64,000 bases of DNA, taken from Diadophis punctatus similis (lineage: Eukaryota; Chordata; Lepidosauria; Squamata; Dipsadidae). This document shows, in pieces, positions 47,901 through 59,956 of this stretch; positions within the stretch are counted from its first letter, which is position 1, and each line of letters starts with the position of its first letter. The stretch covers positions 62,001 to 126,000 of the forward strand of contig JALIGW010000158.1 of NCBI GenBank assembly GCA_023053685.1. Reading direction: 5' to 3'. The notes below the pieces were generated by a model that was given only the letters and a program-made list of their open reading frames with translations, did not search any database and was not told the origin of the DNA. The position numbers and the translations under genes are program-made.

Positions 47901-50900
47901 AAAATCAAGCGAGAATTCGGCTTTCCAGCCTGTGGGGAACAGGAATATGTGTTTCTTTTTCATTTCTGAGGTGTTTGTCAAAAGTGATGTTTTTGGGCTG
48001 AATTGAGAACTAAGGCGAATTCCGTGTTAGACATTGGGCTTTCTCTTCAGGGAAAGCTCGGAATCAAAAATCAAGCGAGAATTCGGCTTTCCAGCCTGTG
48101 GGGAACAGGAATATGTGTTTCATTTTCATTTCTGAGGTGTTTGTCAAAAGTCATGTTTTTTGGCTGTATTGAGTCCTAAGGCGAATGCTGTGTTAGACTT
48201 TGGGCTAGCTCTTCAGGGTAGGCTCGGAATCAAAATTCAAGCGAGAATTCGGCTTTCCAGCATGTGGGGAACAGGAATATGTGTTTCTTTTTCATTTCTG
48301 AGGTGTTTGTCAAAAGTGATGTTTTTGGACTGAATTGAATCCTAAGGCGAATGCTGTGTTAGACTTTCGGCTAGCTCTTCATGGTAGGCTCGGAATCGAA
48401 AATCAAGCGAGAATTTGGCTTTCCAGCCCGTGGGGAACAGGAATATGTGTTTCATTTTCATTTCTGAGGTGTTTGTCAAAAGTCATGTTTTTTGGCTGTA
48501 TTGAGTCCTAAGGCGAATGCTGTGTTAGACTTTGGGCTAGCTCTTCAGGGTAGGCTTGGAATCAAAATTCAAGCGAGAATTCGGCTTTCCAGCCCGTGGG
48601 GAACAGGAATATGTGTTTCTTTTTCATTTCTGAGGTGTTTGTCAAAAGTGATGTTTTTGGGCTGAATTGAGAAATAAGACGAATGCTGTGTTAGACCTTG
48701 GGCTAGCTCTTCAGGGTAGGCTCGGAATCAAAATTCAAGCGAGAATTCAGCTTTCCAGCCCGTGGGGAACAGGAATATGTGTTTCATTTTCATTTCTGAG
48801 GTGTTTGTCAAAAGTGATGTTTTTGGACTGAATTGAATCCTAAGGCGAATGCTGTGTTAGACTTTGGGCTAGCTCTTCAGGGTAGGCTCGGAATCGAAAA
48901 TAAAGCGAGAATTCAGCTTTCCAGCCTGTGGGGAACAGGAATATGTGTTTCATTTTCATTTCTGAGGTGTTTGTCAAAAGTGATGTTTTTGGGCTGAATT
49001 GAGAAGTAAGGCGAATGCTGTGTTAGACCTTGGGCTAGCTCTTCAGGGTAGGCTCGGAATCAAAATTCAAGCGAGAATTCGGCTTTCCAGCCCGTGGGGA
49101 ACAGGAATATGTGTTTCTTTTTCATTTCTGAGGTGTTTGTCAAAAGTGATATTTTTGGGCTGAATTGAATCCTAAGGCGAATGCTGTGTTAGACTTTCGG
49201 CTAGCTCTTCAGGGTAGGCTCGGAATCGAAAATCAAGCGAGAATTTGGCTTTCCAGCACGTGGGGAACAGGAATATGTCTTTCTTTTTCATTTCTGAGGT
49301 GTTTGTCAAAAGTGATGTTTTTGGGCTGAATTGAATCCTAAGGCGAATGCTGTGTTAGACCTTGGGCTAGCTCTTCAGGGAAAGGTCGGAATCAAAAATC
49401 AAGCGAGAATTCGGCTTTCCAGCCCGTGGGGAACAGGAATATGTGTTTCTTTTTCATTTCTGAGGTGTTTGTCAAAAGTGATGTTTTTGGGCTGAATTGA
49501 GAACTAAGGCGAATACCGTGTTAGACATTGGGATTTCTCTTTCGGGAAAGCTCGGAATCAAAAATCAAACGAGAATTCGGCTTTCCAGCCTGTGGGGAAC
49601 AGGAATATGTGTTTCATTTTCATTTCTGAGGTGTTTGTCAAAAGTGATGTTTTTGGACAATTGAATCCTAAGGCGAATGCTGTGTTAGACTTTGGGCTAG
49701 CTCTTCAGGGTAGGCTCGGAATCGAAAATCAAGCAAGAATTTGGCTTTCCAGCACGTGGGGAACAGGAATATGTGTTTCTTTTTCATTTCTGAGGTGTTT
49801 GTCAAAAGTGATGTTTTTGGACTGAATTGAATCCTAAGGTGAATGCTGTGTTAGACTTTCGGCTAGCTCTTCAGGGTAGGCTCGGAATCGAAAATCAAGC
49901 GAGAATTTGGCTTTCCAGCCCGTGGGGAACAGGAATATGTGTTTCATTTTCATTTCTGAGGTGTTTGTCAAAAGTCATGTTTTTTGGCTGTATTGAGTCC
50001 TAAGGCGAATGCTGTGTTAGACTTTGGGCTAGCTCTTCAGGGTAGGCTCGGAATCAAAATTCAAGCGAGAATTCGGCTTTCCAGCACGTGGGGAACAGGA
50101 ATATGTGTTTCTTTTTCATTTCTGAGGTGTTTGTCAAAAGTGATGTTTTTGGGCTGAATTGAGAACTAAGGCGAATTCCGTGTTAGACATTGGGCTTTCT
50201 CTTCAGGGAAAGCTCGGAATCAAAAATCAAGCGAGAATTCGGCTTTCCAGCCTGTGGGGAACAGGAATATGTGTTTCATTTTCATTTCTGAGGTGTTTGT
50301 CAAAAGACATGTTTTTTGGCTGTATTGAGTCCTAAGGCGAATGCTGTGTTAGACATTGGGCTAGCTCTTCAGGGTAGGCTCGGAATCGAAAATCAAGCGA
50401 GAATTTGGCTTTCCAGCCTGTGGGGAACAGGAATATGTGTTTCATTTTCATTTCTGAGGTGTTTGTCAAAAGTCATGTTTTTTGGCTGTATTGAGTCCTA
50501 AGGCGAATGCTGTGTTAGACTTTGGACTAGCTCTTCAGGGAAAGGTCGGAATCAAAAATCAAGCGAGAATTCGGCTTTCCAGCCTGTGGGGAACAGGAAT
50601 ATGTGTTTCTTTTTCATTTCTGAGGTGTTTGTCAAAAGTGATGTTTTTGGGCTGAATTGAGAACTAAGGCGAATTCCGTGTTAGACATTGGGCTTTCTCT
50701 TCAGGGAAAGCTCGGAATCAAAAATCAAGCGAGAATTCGGCTTTCCAGCCTGTGGGGAACAGGAATATGTGTTTCATTTTCATTTCTGAGGTGTTTGTCA
50801 AAAGTCATGTTTTTTGGCTGTATTGAGTCCTAAGGCGAATGCTGTGTTAGACTTTGGGCTAGCTCTTCAGGGTAGGCTCGGAATCAAAATTCAAGCGAGA

Positions 50901-51900
50901 ATTTGGCTTTCCAGCATGTGGGGAACAGGAATATGTGTTTCTTTTTCATTTCTGAGGTGTTTGTCAAAAGTCATGTTTTTGGACTGAATTGAATCCTAAG
51001 GCGAATGCTGTGTTAGACTTTCGGCTAGCTCTTCATGGTAGGCTCGGAATCGAAAATCAAGCGAGAATTTGGCTTTCCAGCCCGTGGGGAACAGGAATAT
51101 GTGTTTCATTTTCATTTCTGAGGTGTTTGTCAAAAGTCATGTTTTTTGGCTGTATTGAGTCCTAAGGCGAATGCTGTGTTAGACTTTGGGCTAGCTCTTC
51201 AGGGTAGGCTCGGAATCAAAATTCAAGCGAGAATTCGGCTTTCCAGCCCGTGGGGAACAGGAATATGTGTTTCTTTTTCATTTCTGAGGTGTTTGTCAAA
51301 AGTGATGTTTTTGGGCTGAATTGAATCCTAAGGAGAATGCTGTGTTAGACTTTGGGCTAGCTCTTCAGGGTAGGCTCGGAATCGAAAATCAAGTGAGAAT
51401 TCGGCTTTCTAGCATGTGGGGAACAGGAATATGTGTTTCTTTTTCATTTCTGAGGTGTTTGTCAAAAGTGATGTTTTTGGACAATTGAATCCTAAGGCGA
51501 ATGCTGTGTTAGACTTTCGGCTAGCTCTTCAGGGTAGGCTCGGAATCGAAAATCAAGCGAGAATTTGGCTTTCCAGCACGTGGGGAACAGGAATATGTGT
51601 TTCTTTTTCATTTCTGTGGTGTTTGTCAAAAGTGATGTTTTTGGACTGAATTGAATCCTAAGGTGAATGCTGTGTTAGACTTTCGGCTAGCTCTTCAGGG
51701 TAGGCTCGGAATCGAAAATCAAGCGAGAATTTGGCTTTCCAGCCCGTGGGGAACAGGAATATGTGTTTCATTTTCATTTCTGAGGTGTTTGTCAAAAGTG
51801 ATGTTTTTGGACTGAATTGAATCCTAAGGCGAATGCTGTGTTAGACTTTGGGCTAGCTCTTCAGGGTAGGCTCGGAATCGAAAATCAAGCGAGAATTCAG
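47900..51900 (+). repeat. Mixed HOR monomers
   Basis: A B F L, AATAAGACGAATG, AAAATAAAG, G, H, I, J, K, L, A, B, C, D types follow in an order resembling 60.4-62.4 kb. Shared marks are GTAGGCTTGG (48551, 60795), AATAAGACGAATG, and AAGCAAG in K (49734, 61642). Private changes include GAATACCGTG (49513), AAAAGACATG (50305), TTTGGACTAGC (50521), AAGGAGAATG (51330) and CTGTGGTG (51616). A TTCTAGCATGTGG monomer like those at 1380 and 3038 occurs at about 51408. Confidence 0.7.
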
Positions 51901-53367
51901 CTTTCCAGCCTGTGGGGAACAGGAATATGTGTTTCATTTTCATTTCTGAGGTGTTTGTCAAAAGTGATGTTTTTGGGCTGAATTGAGAAATAAGGCGAAT
52001 GCTGTGTTAGACCTTGGGCTAGCTCTTCAGGGAAAGGTCGGAATCAAAAATCAAGCGAGAATTCGGCTTTCCAGCCCGTGGGGAACAGGAATATGTGTTT
52101 CTTTTTCATTTCTGAGGTGTTTGTCAAAAGTGATGTTTTTGGGCTGAATTGAGAACTAAGGCGAATTCCGTGTTAGACATTGGGATTTCTCTTTCGGGAA
52201 AGCTCGGAATCAAAAATCAAACGAGAATTCGGCTTTCCAGCCTGTGGGGAACAGGAATATGTGTTTCATTTTCATTTCTGAGGTGTTTGTCAAAAGTGAT
52301 GTTTTTGGACAATTGAATCCTAAGGCGAATGCTGTGTTAGACTTTGGGCTAGCTCTTCAGGGTAGGCTCGGAATCGAAAATCAAGCGAGAATTTGGCTTT
52401 CCAGCACGTGGGGAACAGGAATATGTGTTTCTTTTTCATTTCTGAGGTGTTTGTCAAAAGTGATGTTTTTGGACTGAATTGAATCCTAAGGCGAATGCTG
52501 TGTTAGACCTTGGGCTAGCTCTTCAGGGAAAGGTCGGAATCAAAAATCAAGCGAGAATTCGGCTTTCCAGCCCGTGGGGAACAGGAATATGTGTTTCTTT
52601 TTCATTTCTGAGGTGTTTGTCAAAAGTGATGTTTTTGGGCTGAATTGAGAACTAAGGCGAATTCGGTGTTAGACATTGGGCTTTCTCTTCAGGGAAAGCT
52701 CGGAATCAAAAATCAAGCGAGAATTCGGCTTTCCAGCCCGTGGGGAACAGGAATATGTGTTTCATTTTCATTTCTGAGGTGTTTGTCAAAAGTGATGTTT
52801 TTGGACTGAATTGAATCCTAAGGCGAATGCTGTGTTAGACTTTGGGCTAGCTCTTCAGGGTAGGCTCGGAATCGAAAATAAAGCGAGAATTCAGCTTTCC
52901 AGCCTGTGGGGAACAGGAATATGTGTTTCATTTTCATTTCTGAGGTGTTTGTCAAAAGTGATGTTTTTGGGCTGAATTGAGAAATAAGGCGAATGCTGTG
53001 TTAGACCTTGGGCTAGCTCTTCAGGGTAGGCTCGGAATCAAAATTCAAGCGAGAATTCGGTTTTCCAGCCCGTGGGGAACAGGAATATGTGTTTCTTTTT
53101 CATTTCTGAGGTGTTTGTCAAAAGTGATATTTTTGGGCTGAATTGAATCCTAAGGCGAATGCTGTGTTAGACTTTCGGCTAGCTCTTCAGGGTAGGCTCG
53201 GAATCGAAAATCAAGCGAGAATTTGGCTTTCCAGCACGTGGGGAACAGGAATATGTCTTTCTTTTTCATTTCTGAGGTGTTTGTCAAAAGTGATGTTTTT
53301 GGGCTGAATTGAATCCTAAGGCGAATGCTGTGTTAGACCTTGGGCTAGCTCTTCAGGGAAAGGTCGG
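51900..53367 (+). repeat. Short-unit region rich in I, J and K monomers
   Basis: J monomers (GGACAATTG) open frames at 52244 and 53570, 8 monomers apart, with D, AAAATAAAG, G (CGGTTTTCC), H and I between. A private GAATTCGGTG replaces GAATTCCGTG near 52665. Confidence 0.7.
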
Positions 53368-56015
53368 AATCAAAAATCAAGCGAGAATTCGGCTTTCCAG
53401 CCCGTGGGGAACAGGAATATGTGTTTCTTTTTCATTTCTGAGGTGTTTGTCAAAAGTGATGTTTTTGGGCTGAATTGAGAACTAAGGCGAATTCCGTGTT
53501 AGACATTGGGATTTCTCTTTCGGGAAAGCTCGGAATCAAAAATCAAACGAGAATTCGGCTTTCCAGCCTGTGGGGAACAGGAATATGTGTTTCATTTTCA
53601 TTTCTGAGGTGTTTGTCAAAAGTGATGTTTTTGGACAATTGAATCCTAAGGCGAATGCTGTGTTAGACTTTGGGCTAGCTCTTCAGGGTAGGCTCGGAAT
53701 CGAAAATCAAGCGAGAATTTGGCTTTCCAGCACGTGGGGAACAGGAATATGTGTTTCTTTTTCATTTCTGAGGTGTTTGTCAAAAGTGATGTTTTTGGAC
53801 TGAATTGAATCCTAAGGCGAATGCTGTGTTAGACCTTGGGCTAGCTCTTCAGGGAAAGGTCGGAATCAAAAATCAAGCGAGAATTCGGCTTTCCAGCCCG
53901 TGGGGAACAGGAATATGTGTTTCTTTTTCATTTCTGAGGTGTTTGTCAAAAGTGATGTTTTTGGGCTGAATTGAGAACTAAGGCGAATTCCGTGTTAGAC
54001 ATTGGGATTTCTCTTTCGGGAAAGCTCGGAATCAAAAATCAAACGAGAATTCGGCTTTCCAGCCTGTGGGGAACAGGAATATGTGTTTCATTTTCATTTC
54101 TGAGGTGTTTGTCAAAAGTGATGTTTTTGGACAATTGAATCCTAAGGCGAATGCTGTGTTAGACTTTGGGCTAGCTCTTCAGGGTAGGCTCGGAATCGAA
54201 AATCAAGCGAGAATTTGGCTTTCCAGCACGTGGGGAACAGGAATATGTGTTTATTTTTCATTTCTGAGGTGTTTGTCAAAAGTGATGTTTTTTGGCTGTA
54301 TTGAGTCCTAAGGCGAATGCTGTGTTAGACTTTGGGCTAGCTCTTCAGGGTAGGCTCGGAATCAAAATTCAAGCGAGAATTCGGCTTTCCAGCACGTGGG
54401 GAACAGGAATATGTGTTTCTTTTTCATTTCTGAGGTGTTTGTCAAAAGTGATGTTTTTGGGCTGAATTGAGAACTAAGGCGAATTCCGTGTTAGACATTG
54501 GGCTTTCTCTTCATGGAAAGCTCGGAATCAAAAATCAAGCGAGAATTCGGCTTTCCAGCCCGTGGGGAACAGGAATATGTGTTTCATTTTCATTTCTGAG
54601 GTGTTTGTCAAAAGTGATGTTTTTGGACTGAATTGAATCCTAAGGCGAATGCTGTGTTAGACCTTGGGCTAGCTCTTCAGGGTAGGCTCGGAATCAAAAA
54701 TCAAGCGAGAATTCGGCTTTCCAGCCCGTGGGGAACAGGAATATGTGTTTCTTTTTCATTTCTGAGGTGTTTGTCAAAAGTGATGTTTTTGGGCTGAATT
54801 GAGAACTAAGGCGAATTCCGTGTTAGACATTGGGATTTCTCTTTCGGGAAAGCTCGGAATCAAAAATCAAACGAGAATTCGGCTTTCCAGCCTGTGGGGA
54901 ACAGGAATATGTGTTTCATTTTCATTTCTGAGGTGTTTGTCAAAAGTGATGTTTTTGGACAATTGAATCCTAAGGCGAATGCTGTGTTAGACTTTGGGCT
55001 AGCTCTTCAGGGTAGGCTCGGAATCGAAAATCAAGCGAGAATTTGGCTTTCCAGCACGTGGGGAACAGGAATATGTGTTTCTTTTTCATTTCTGAGGTGT
55101 TTGTCAAAAGTGATGTTTTTGGACTGAATTGAATCCTAAGGCGAATGCTGTGTTAGACCTTGGGCTAGCTCTTCAGGGAAAGGTCGGAATCAAAAATCAA
55201 GCGAGAATTCGGCTTTCCAGCCCGTGGGGAACAGGAATATGTGTTTCTTTTTCATTTCTGAGGTGTTTGTCAAAAGTGATGTTTTTGGGCTGAATTGAGA
55301 ACTAAGGCGAATTCCGTGTTAGACATTGGGATTTCTCTTTCGGGAAAGCTCGGAATCAAAAATCAAACGAGAATTCGGCTTTCCAGCCTGTGGGGAACAG
55401 GAATATGTGTTTCATTTTCATTTCTGAGGTGTTTGTCAAAAGTGATGTTTTTGGACAATTGAATCCTAAGGCGAATGCTGTGTTAGACTTTGGGCTAGCT
55501 CTTCAGGGTAGGCTCGGAATCGAAAATCAAGCGAGAATTTGGCTTTCCAGCACGTGGGGAACAGGAATATGTGTTTATTTTTCATTTCTGAGGTGTTTGT
55601 CAAAAGTGATGTTTTTTGGCTGTATTGAGTCCTAAGGCGAATGCTGTGTTAGACTTTGGGCTAGCTCTTCAGGGTAGGCTCGGAATCAAAATTCAAGCGA
55701 GAATTCGGCTTTCCAGCACGTGGGGAACAGGAATATGTGTTTCTTTTTCATTTCTGAGGTGTTTGTCAAAAGTGATGTTTTTGGGCTGAATTGAGAACTA
55801 AGGCGAATTCCGTGTTAGACATTGGGCTTTCTCTTCATGGAAAGCTCGGAATCAAAAATCAAGCGAGAATTCGGCTTTCCAGCCCGTGGGGAACAGGAAT
55901 ATGTGTTTCATTTTCATTTCTGAGGTGTTTGTCAAAAGTGATGTTTTTGGACTGAATTGAATCCTAAGGCGAATGCTGTGTTAGACCTTGGGCTAGCTCT
56001 TCAGGGTAGGCTCGG
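53368..56015 (+). repeat. Tandem duplication of a 1324-bp, 8-monomer block
   Basis: Two adjacent copies, about 53368-54691 and 54692-56015. Private marks occur in both at the same offset: GTTTATTTTTCAT (54249, 55573) followed by GTGATGTTTTTTGGC, and CTCTTCATGGAAAGC (54508, 55832). Each copy contains two J-K pairs 496 bp apart. At the joins, GGGTAGGCTCGG replaces GGGAAAGGTCGG, so exact edges cannot be fixed by eye. Confidence 0.85.
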
Positions 56016-59000
56016 AATCAAAATTCAAGCGAGAATTCGGTTTTCCAGCCCGTGGGGAACAGGAATATGTGTTTCTTTTTCATTTCTGAGGTGTTTGTCA
56101 AAAGTGATATTTTTGGGCTGAATTGAATCCTAAGGCGAATGCTGTGTTAGACTTTCGGCTAGCTCTTCAGGGTAGGCTCGGAATCGAAAATCAAGCGAGA
56201 ATTTGGCTTTCCAGCACGTGGGGAACAGGAATATGTCTTTCTTTTTCATTTCTGAGGTGTTTGTCAAAAGTGATGTTTTTGGGCTGAATTGAATCCTAAG
56301 GCGAATGCTGTGTTAGACCTTGGGCTAGCTCTTCAGGGAAAGATCGGAATCAAAAATCAAGCGAGAATTCGGCTTTCCAGCCCGTGGGGAACAGGAATAT
56401 GTGTTTCTTTTTCATTTCTGAGGTGTTTGTCAAAAGTGATGTTTTTGGGCTGAATTGAGAACTAAGGCGAATTCCGTGTTAGACATTGGGATTTCTCTTT
56501 CGGGAAAGCTCGGAATCAAAAATCAAACGAGAATTCGGCTTTCCAGCCTGTGGGGAACAGGAATATGTGTTTCATTTTCATTTCTGAGGTGTTTGTCAAA
56601 AGTGATGTTTTTGGACTGAATTGAATCCTAAGGCGAATGCTGTGTTAGACTTTGGGCTAGCTCTTCAGGGTAGGCTCGGAATCGAAAATAAAGCGAGAAT
56701 TCAGCTTTCCAGCCTGTGGGGAACAGGAATATGTGTTTCATTTTCATTTCTGAGGTGTTTGTCAAAAGTGATATTTTTGGGCTGAATTGAATCCTAAGGC
56801 GAATGCTGTGTTAGACTTTGGGCTAGCTCTTCAGGGTAGGCTCGGAATCGAAAATCAAGCGAGAATTTGGCTTTCCAGCACGTGGGGAACAGGAATATGT
56901 CTTTCTTTTTCATTTCTGAGGTGTTTGTCAAAAGTGATGTTTTTGGGCTGAATTGAATCCTAAGGCGAATGCTGTGTTAGACCTTGGGCTAGCTCTTCAG
57001 GGAAAGGTCGGAATCAAAAATCAAGCGAGAATTCGGCTTTCCAGCCCGTGGGGAACAGGAATATGTGTTTCATTTTCATTTCTGAGGTGTTTGTCAAAAG
57101 TGATGTTTTTGGACAATTGAATCCTAAGGCGAATGCTGTGTTAGACTTTGGGCTAGCTCTTCAGGGTAGGCTCGGAATCGAAAATCAAGCGAGAATTTGG
57201 CTTTCCAGCACGTGGGGAACAGGAATATGTGTTTCTTTTTCATTTCTGAGGTGTTTGTCAAAAGTGATGTTTTTGGACTGAATTGAATCCTAAGGTGAAT
57301 GCTGTGTTAGACTTTCGGCTAGCTCTTCAGGGTAGGCTCGGAATCGAAAATCAAGCGAGAATTTGGCTTTCCAGCCCATGGGGAACAGGAATATGTGTTT
57401 CTTTTTCATTTCTGAGGTGTTTGTCAAAAGTGATGTTTTTGGGCTGAATTGAGAACTAAGGCGAATTCCGTGTTAGACATTGGGCTTTCTCTTCAGGGAA
57501 AGCTCGGAATCAAAAATCAAGCGAGAATTCGGCTTTCCAGCCTGTGGGGAACAGGAATATGTGTTTCATTTTCATTTCTGAGGTGTTTGTCAAAAGTCAT
57601 GTTTTTTGGCTGTATTGAGTCCTAAGGCGAATGCTGTGTTAGACTTTGGGCTAGCTCTTCAGGGTAGGCTCGGAATCAAAATTCAAGCGAGAATTCGGCT
57701 TTCCAGCATGTGGGGAACAGGAATATGTGTTTCATTTTCATTTCTGAGGTGTTTGTCAAAAGTGATGTTTTTGGACTGAATTGAATCCTAAGGCGAATGC
57801 TGTGTTAGACTTTGGGCTAGCTCTTCAGGGTAGGCTCGGAATCGAAAATAAAGCGAGAATTCAGCTTTCCAGCCTGTGGGGAACAGGAATATGTGTTTCA
57901 TTTTCATTTCTGAGGTGTTTGTCAAAAGTGATGTTTTTGGGCTGAATTGAGAAATAAGGCGAATGCTGTGTTAGACCTTGGGCTAGCTCTTCAGGGTAGG
58001 CTCGGAATCAAAATTCAAGCGAGAATTCGGTTTTCCAGCCCGTGGGGAACAGGAATATGTGTTTCTTTTTCATTTCTGAGGTGTTTGTCAAAAGTGATAT
58101 TTTTGGGCTGAATTGAATCCTAAGGCGAATGCTGTGTTAGACTTTCGGCTAGCTCTTCAGGGTAGGCTCGGAATCGAAAATCAAGCGAGAATTTGGCTTT
58201 CCAGCATGTGGGGAACAGGAATATGTCTTTCTTTTTCATTTCTGAGGTGTTTGTCAAAAGTGATGTTTTGGGGCTGAATTGAATCCTAAGGCGAATGCTG
58301 TGTTAGACCTTGGGCTAGCTCTTCAGGGAAAGATCGGAATCAAAAATCAAGCGAGAATTCGGCTTTCCAGCCCGTGGGGAACAGGAATATGTGTTTCTTT
58401 TTCATTTCTGAGGTGTTTGTCAAAAGTGATGTTTTTGGGCTGAATTGAGAACTAAGGCGAATTCCGTGTTAGACATTGGGATTTCTCTTTCGGGAAAGCT
58501 CGGAATCAAAAATCAAACGAGAATTCGGCTTTCCAGCCTGTGGGGAACAGGAATATGTGTTTCATTTTCATTTCTGAGGTGTTTGTCAAAAGTGATGTTT
58601 TTGGACAATTGAATCCTAAGGCGAATGCTGTGTTAGACTTTGGGCTAGCTCTTCAGGGTAGGCTCGGAATCGAAAATCAAGCGAGAATTTGGCTTTCCAG
58701 CACGTGGGGAACAGGAATATGTGTTTCTTTTTCATTTCTGAGGTGTTTGTCAAAAGTGATGTTTTTGGACTGAATTGAATCCTAAGGCGAATGCTGTGTT
58801 AGACCTTGGGCTAGCTCTTCAGGGAAAGGTCGGAATCAAAAATCAAGCGAGAATTCGGCTTTCCAGCCCGTGGGGAACAGGAATATGTGTTTCTTTTTCA
58901 TTTCTGAGGTGTTTGTCAAAAGTGATGTTTTTGGGCTGAATTGAATCCTAAGGCGAATGCTGTGTTAGACCTTGGGCTAGCTCTTCAGGGAAAGGTCGGA

Positions 59001-59956
59001 ATCAAAAATCAAGCGAGAATTCGGCTTTCCAGCCCGTGGGGAACAGGAATATGTGTTTCATTTTCATTTCTGAGGTGTCTGTCAAAAGTGATGTTTTTGG
59101 ACAATTGAATCCTAAGGCGAATGCTGTGTTAGACTTTGGGCTAGCTCTTCAGGGTAGGCTCGGAATCGAAAATCAAGCGAGAATTTGGCTTTCCAGCACG
59201 TGGGGAACAGGAATATGTGTTTCTTTTTCATTTCTGAGGTGTTTGTCAAAAGTGATGTTTTTGGACTGAATTGAATCCTAAGGTGAATGCTGTGTTAGAC
59301 TTTCGGCTAGCTCTTCAGGGTAGGCTCGGAATCGAAAATCAAGCGAGAATTTGGCTTTCCAGCCCATGGGGAACAGGAATATGTGTTTCTTTTTCATTTC
59401 TGAGGTGTTTGTCAAAAGTGATGTTTTTGGGCTGAATTGAGAACTAAGGCGAATTCCGTGTTAGACATTGGGCTTTCTCTTCAGGGAAAGCTCGGAATCA
59501 AAAATCAAGCGAGAATTCGGCTTTCCAGCCTGTGGGGAACAGGAATATGTGTTTCTTTTTCATTTCTGAGGTGTTTGTCAAAAGTGATGTTTTTGGGCTG
59601 AATTGAGAACTAAGGCGAATTCCGTGTTAGACATTGGGCTTTCTCTTCAGGGAAAGCTCGGAATCAAAAATCAAGCGAGAATTCGGCTTTCCAGCCTGTG
59701 GGGAACAGGAATATGTGTTTCATTTTCATTTCTGAGGTGTTTGTCAAAAGTCATGTTTTTTGGCTGTATGTTAGACTTTGGGCTAGCTCTTCAGGGTAGG
59801 CTCGGAATCAAAATTCAAGCGAGAATTCGGCTTTCCAGCATGTGGGGAACAGGAATATGTGTTTCTTTTTCATTTCTGAGGTGTTTGTCAAAAGTGATGT
59901 TTTTGGACTGAATTGAATCCTAAGGTGAATGCTGTGTTAGACTTTGGGCTAGCTCT
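56016..59956 (+). repeat. I-J-K-rich block and 22-bp-deleted monomer
   Basis: G (CGGTTTTCC), H, I, J and K orders repeat near 56040-57300 and 58030-59300. Both H-to-I joins near 56342 and 58332 share AAAGATCGG. J-K pairs open frames at 57048, 58540 and 59036. At 59769/59770 GGCTGTAT runs directly into GTTAGAC, a loss of 22 bp. Other private changes are GTTTTGGGGCTG (58266) and GTGTCTGTC (59077). Confidence 0.78.
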
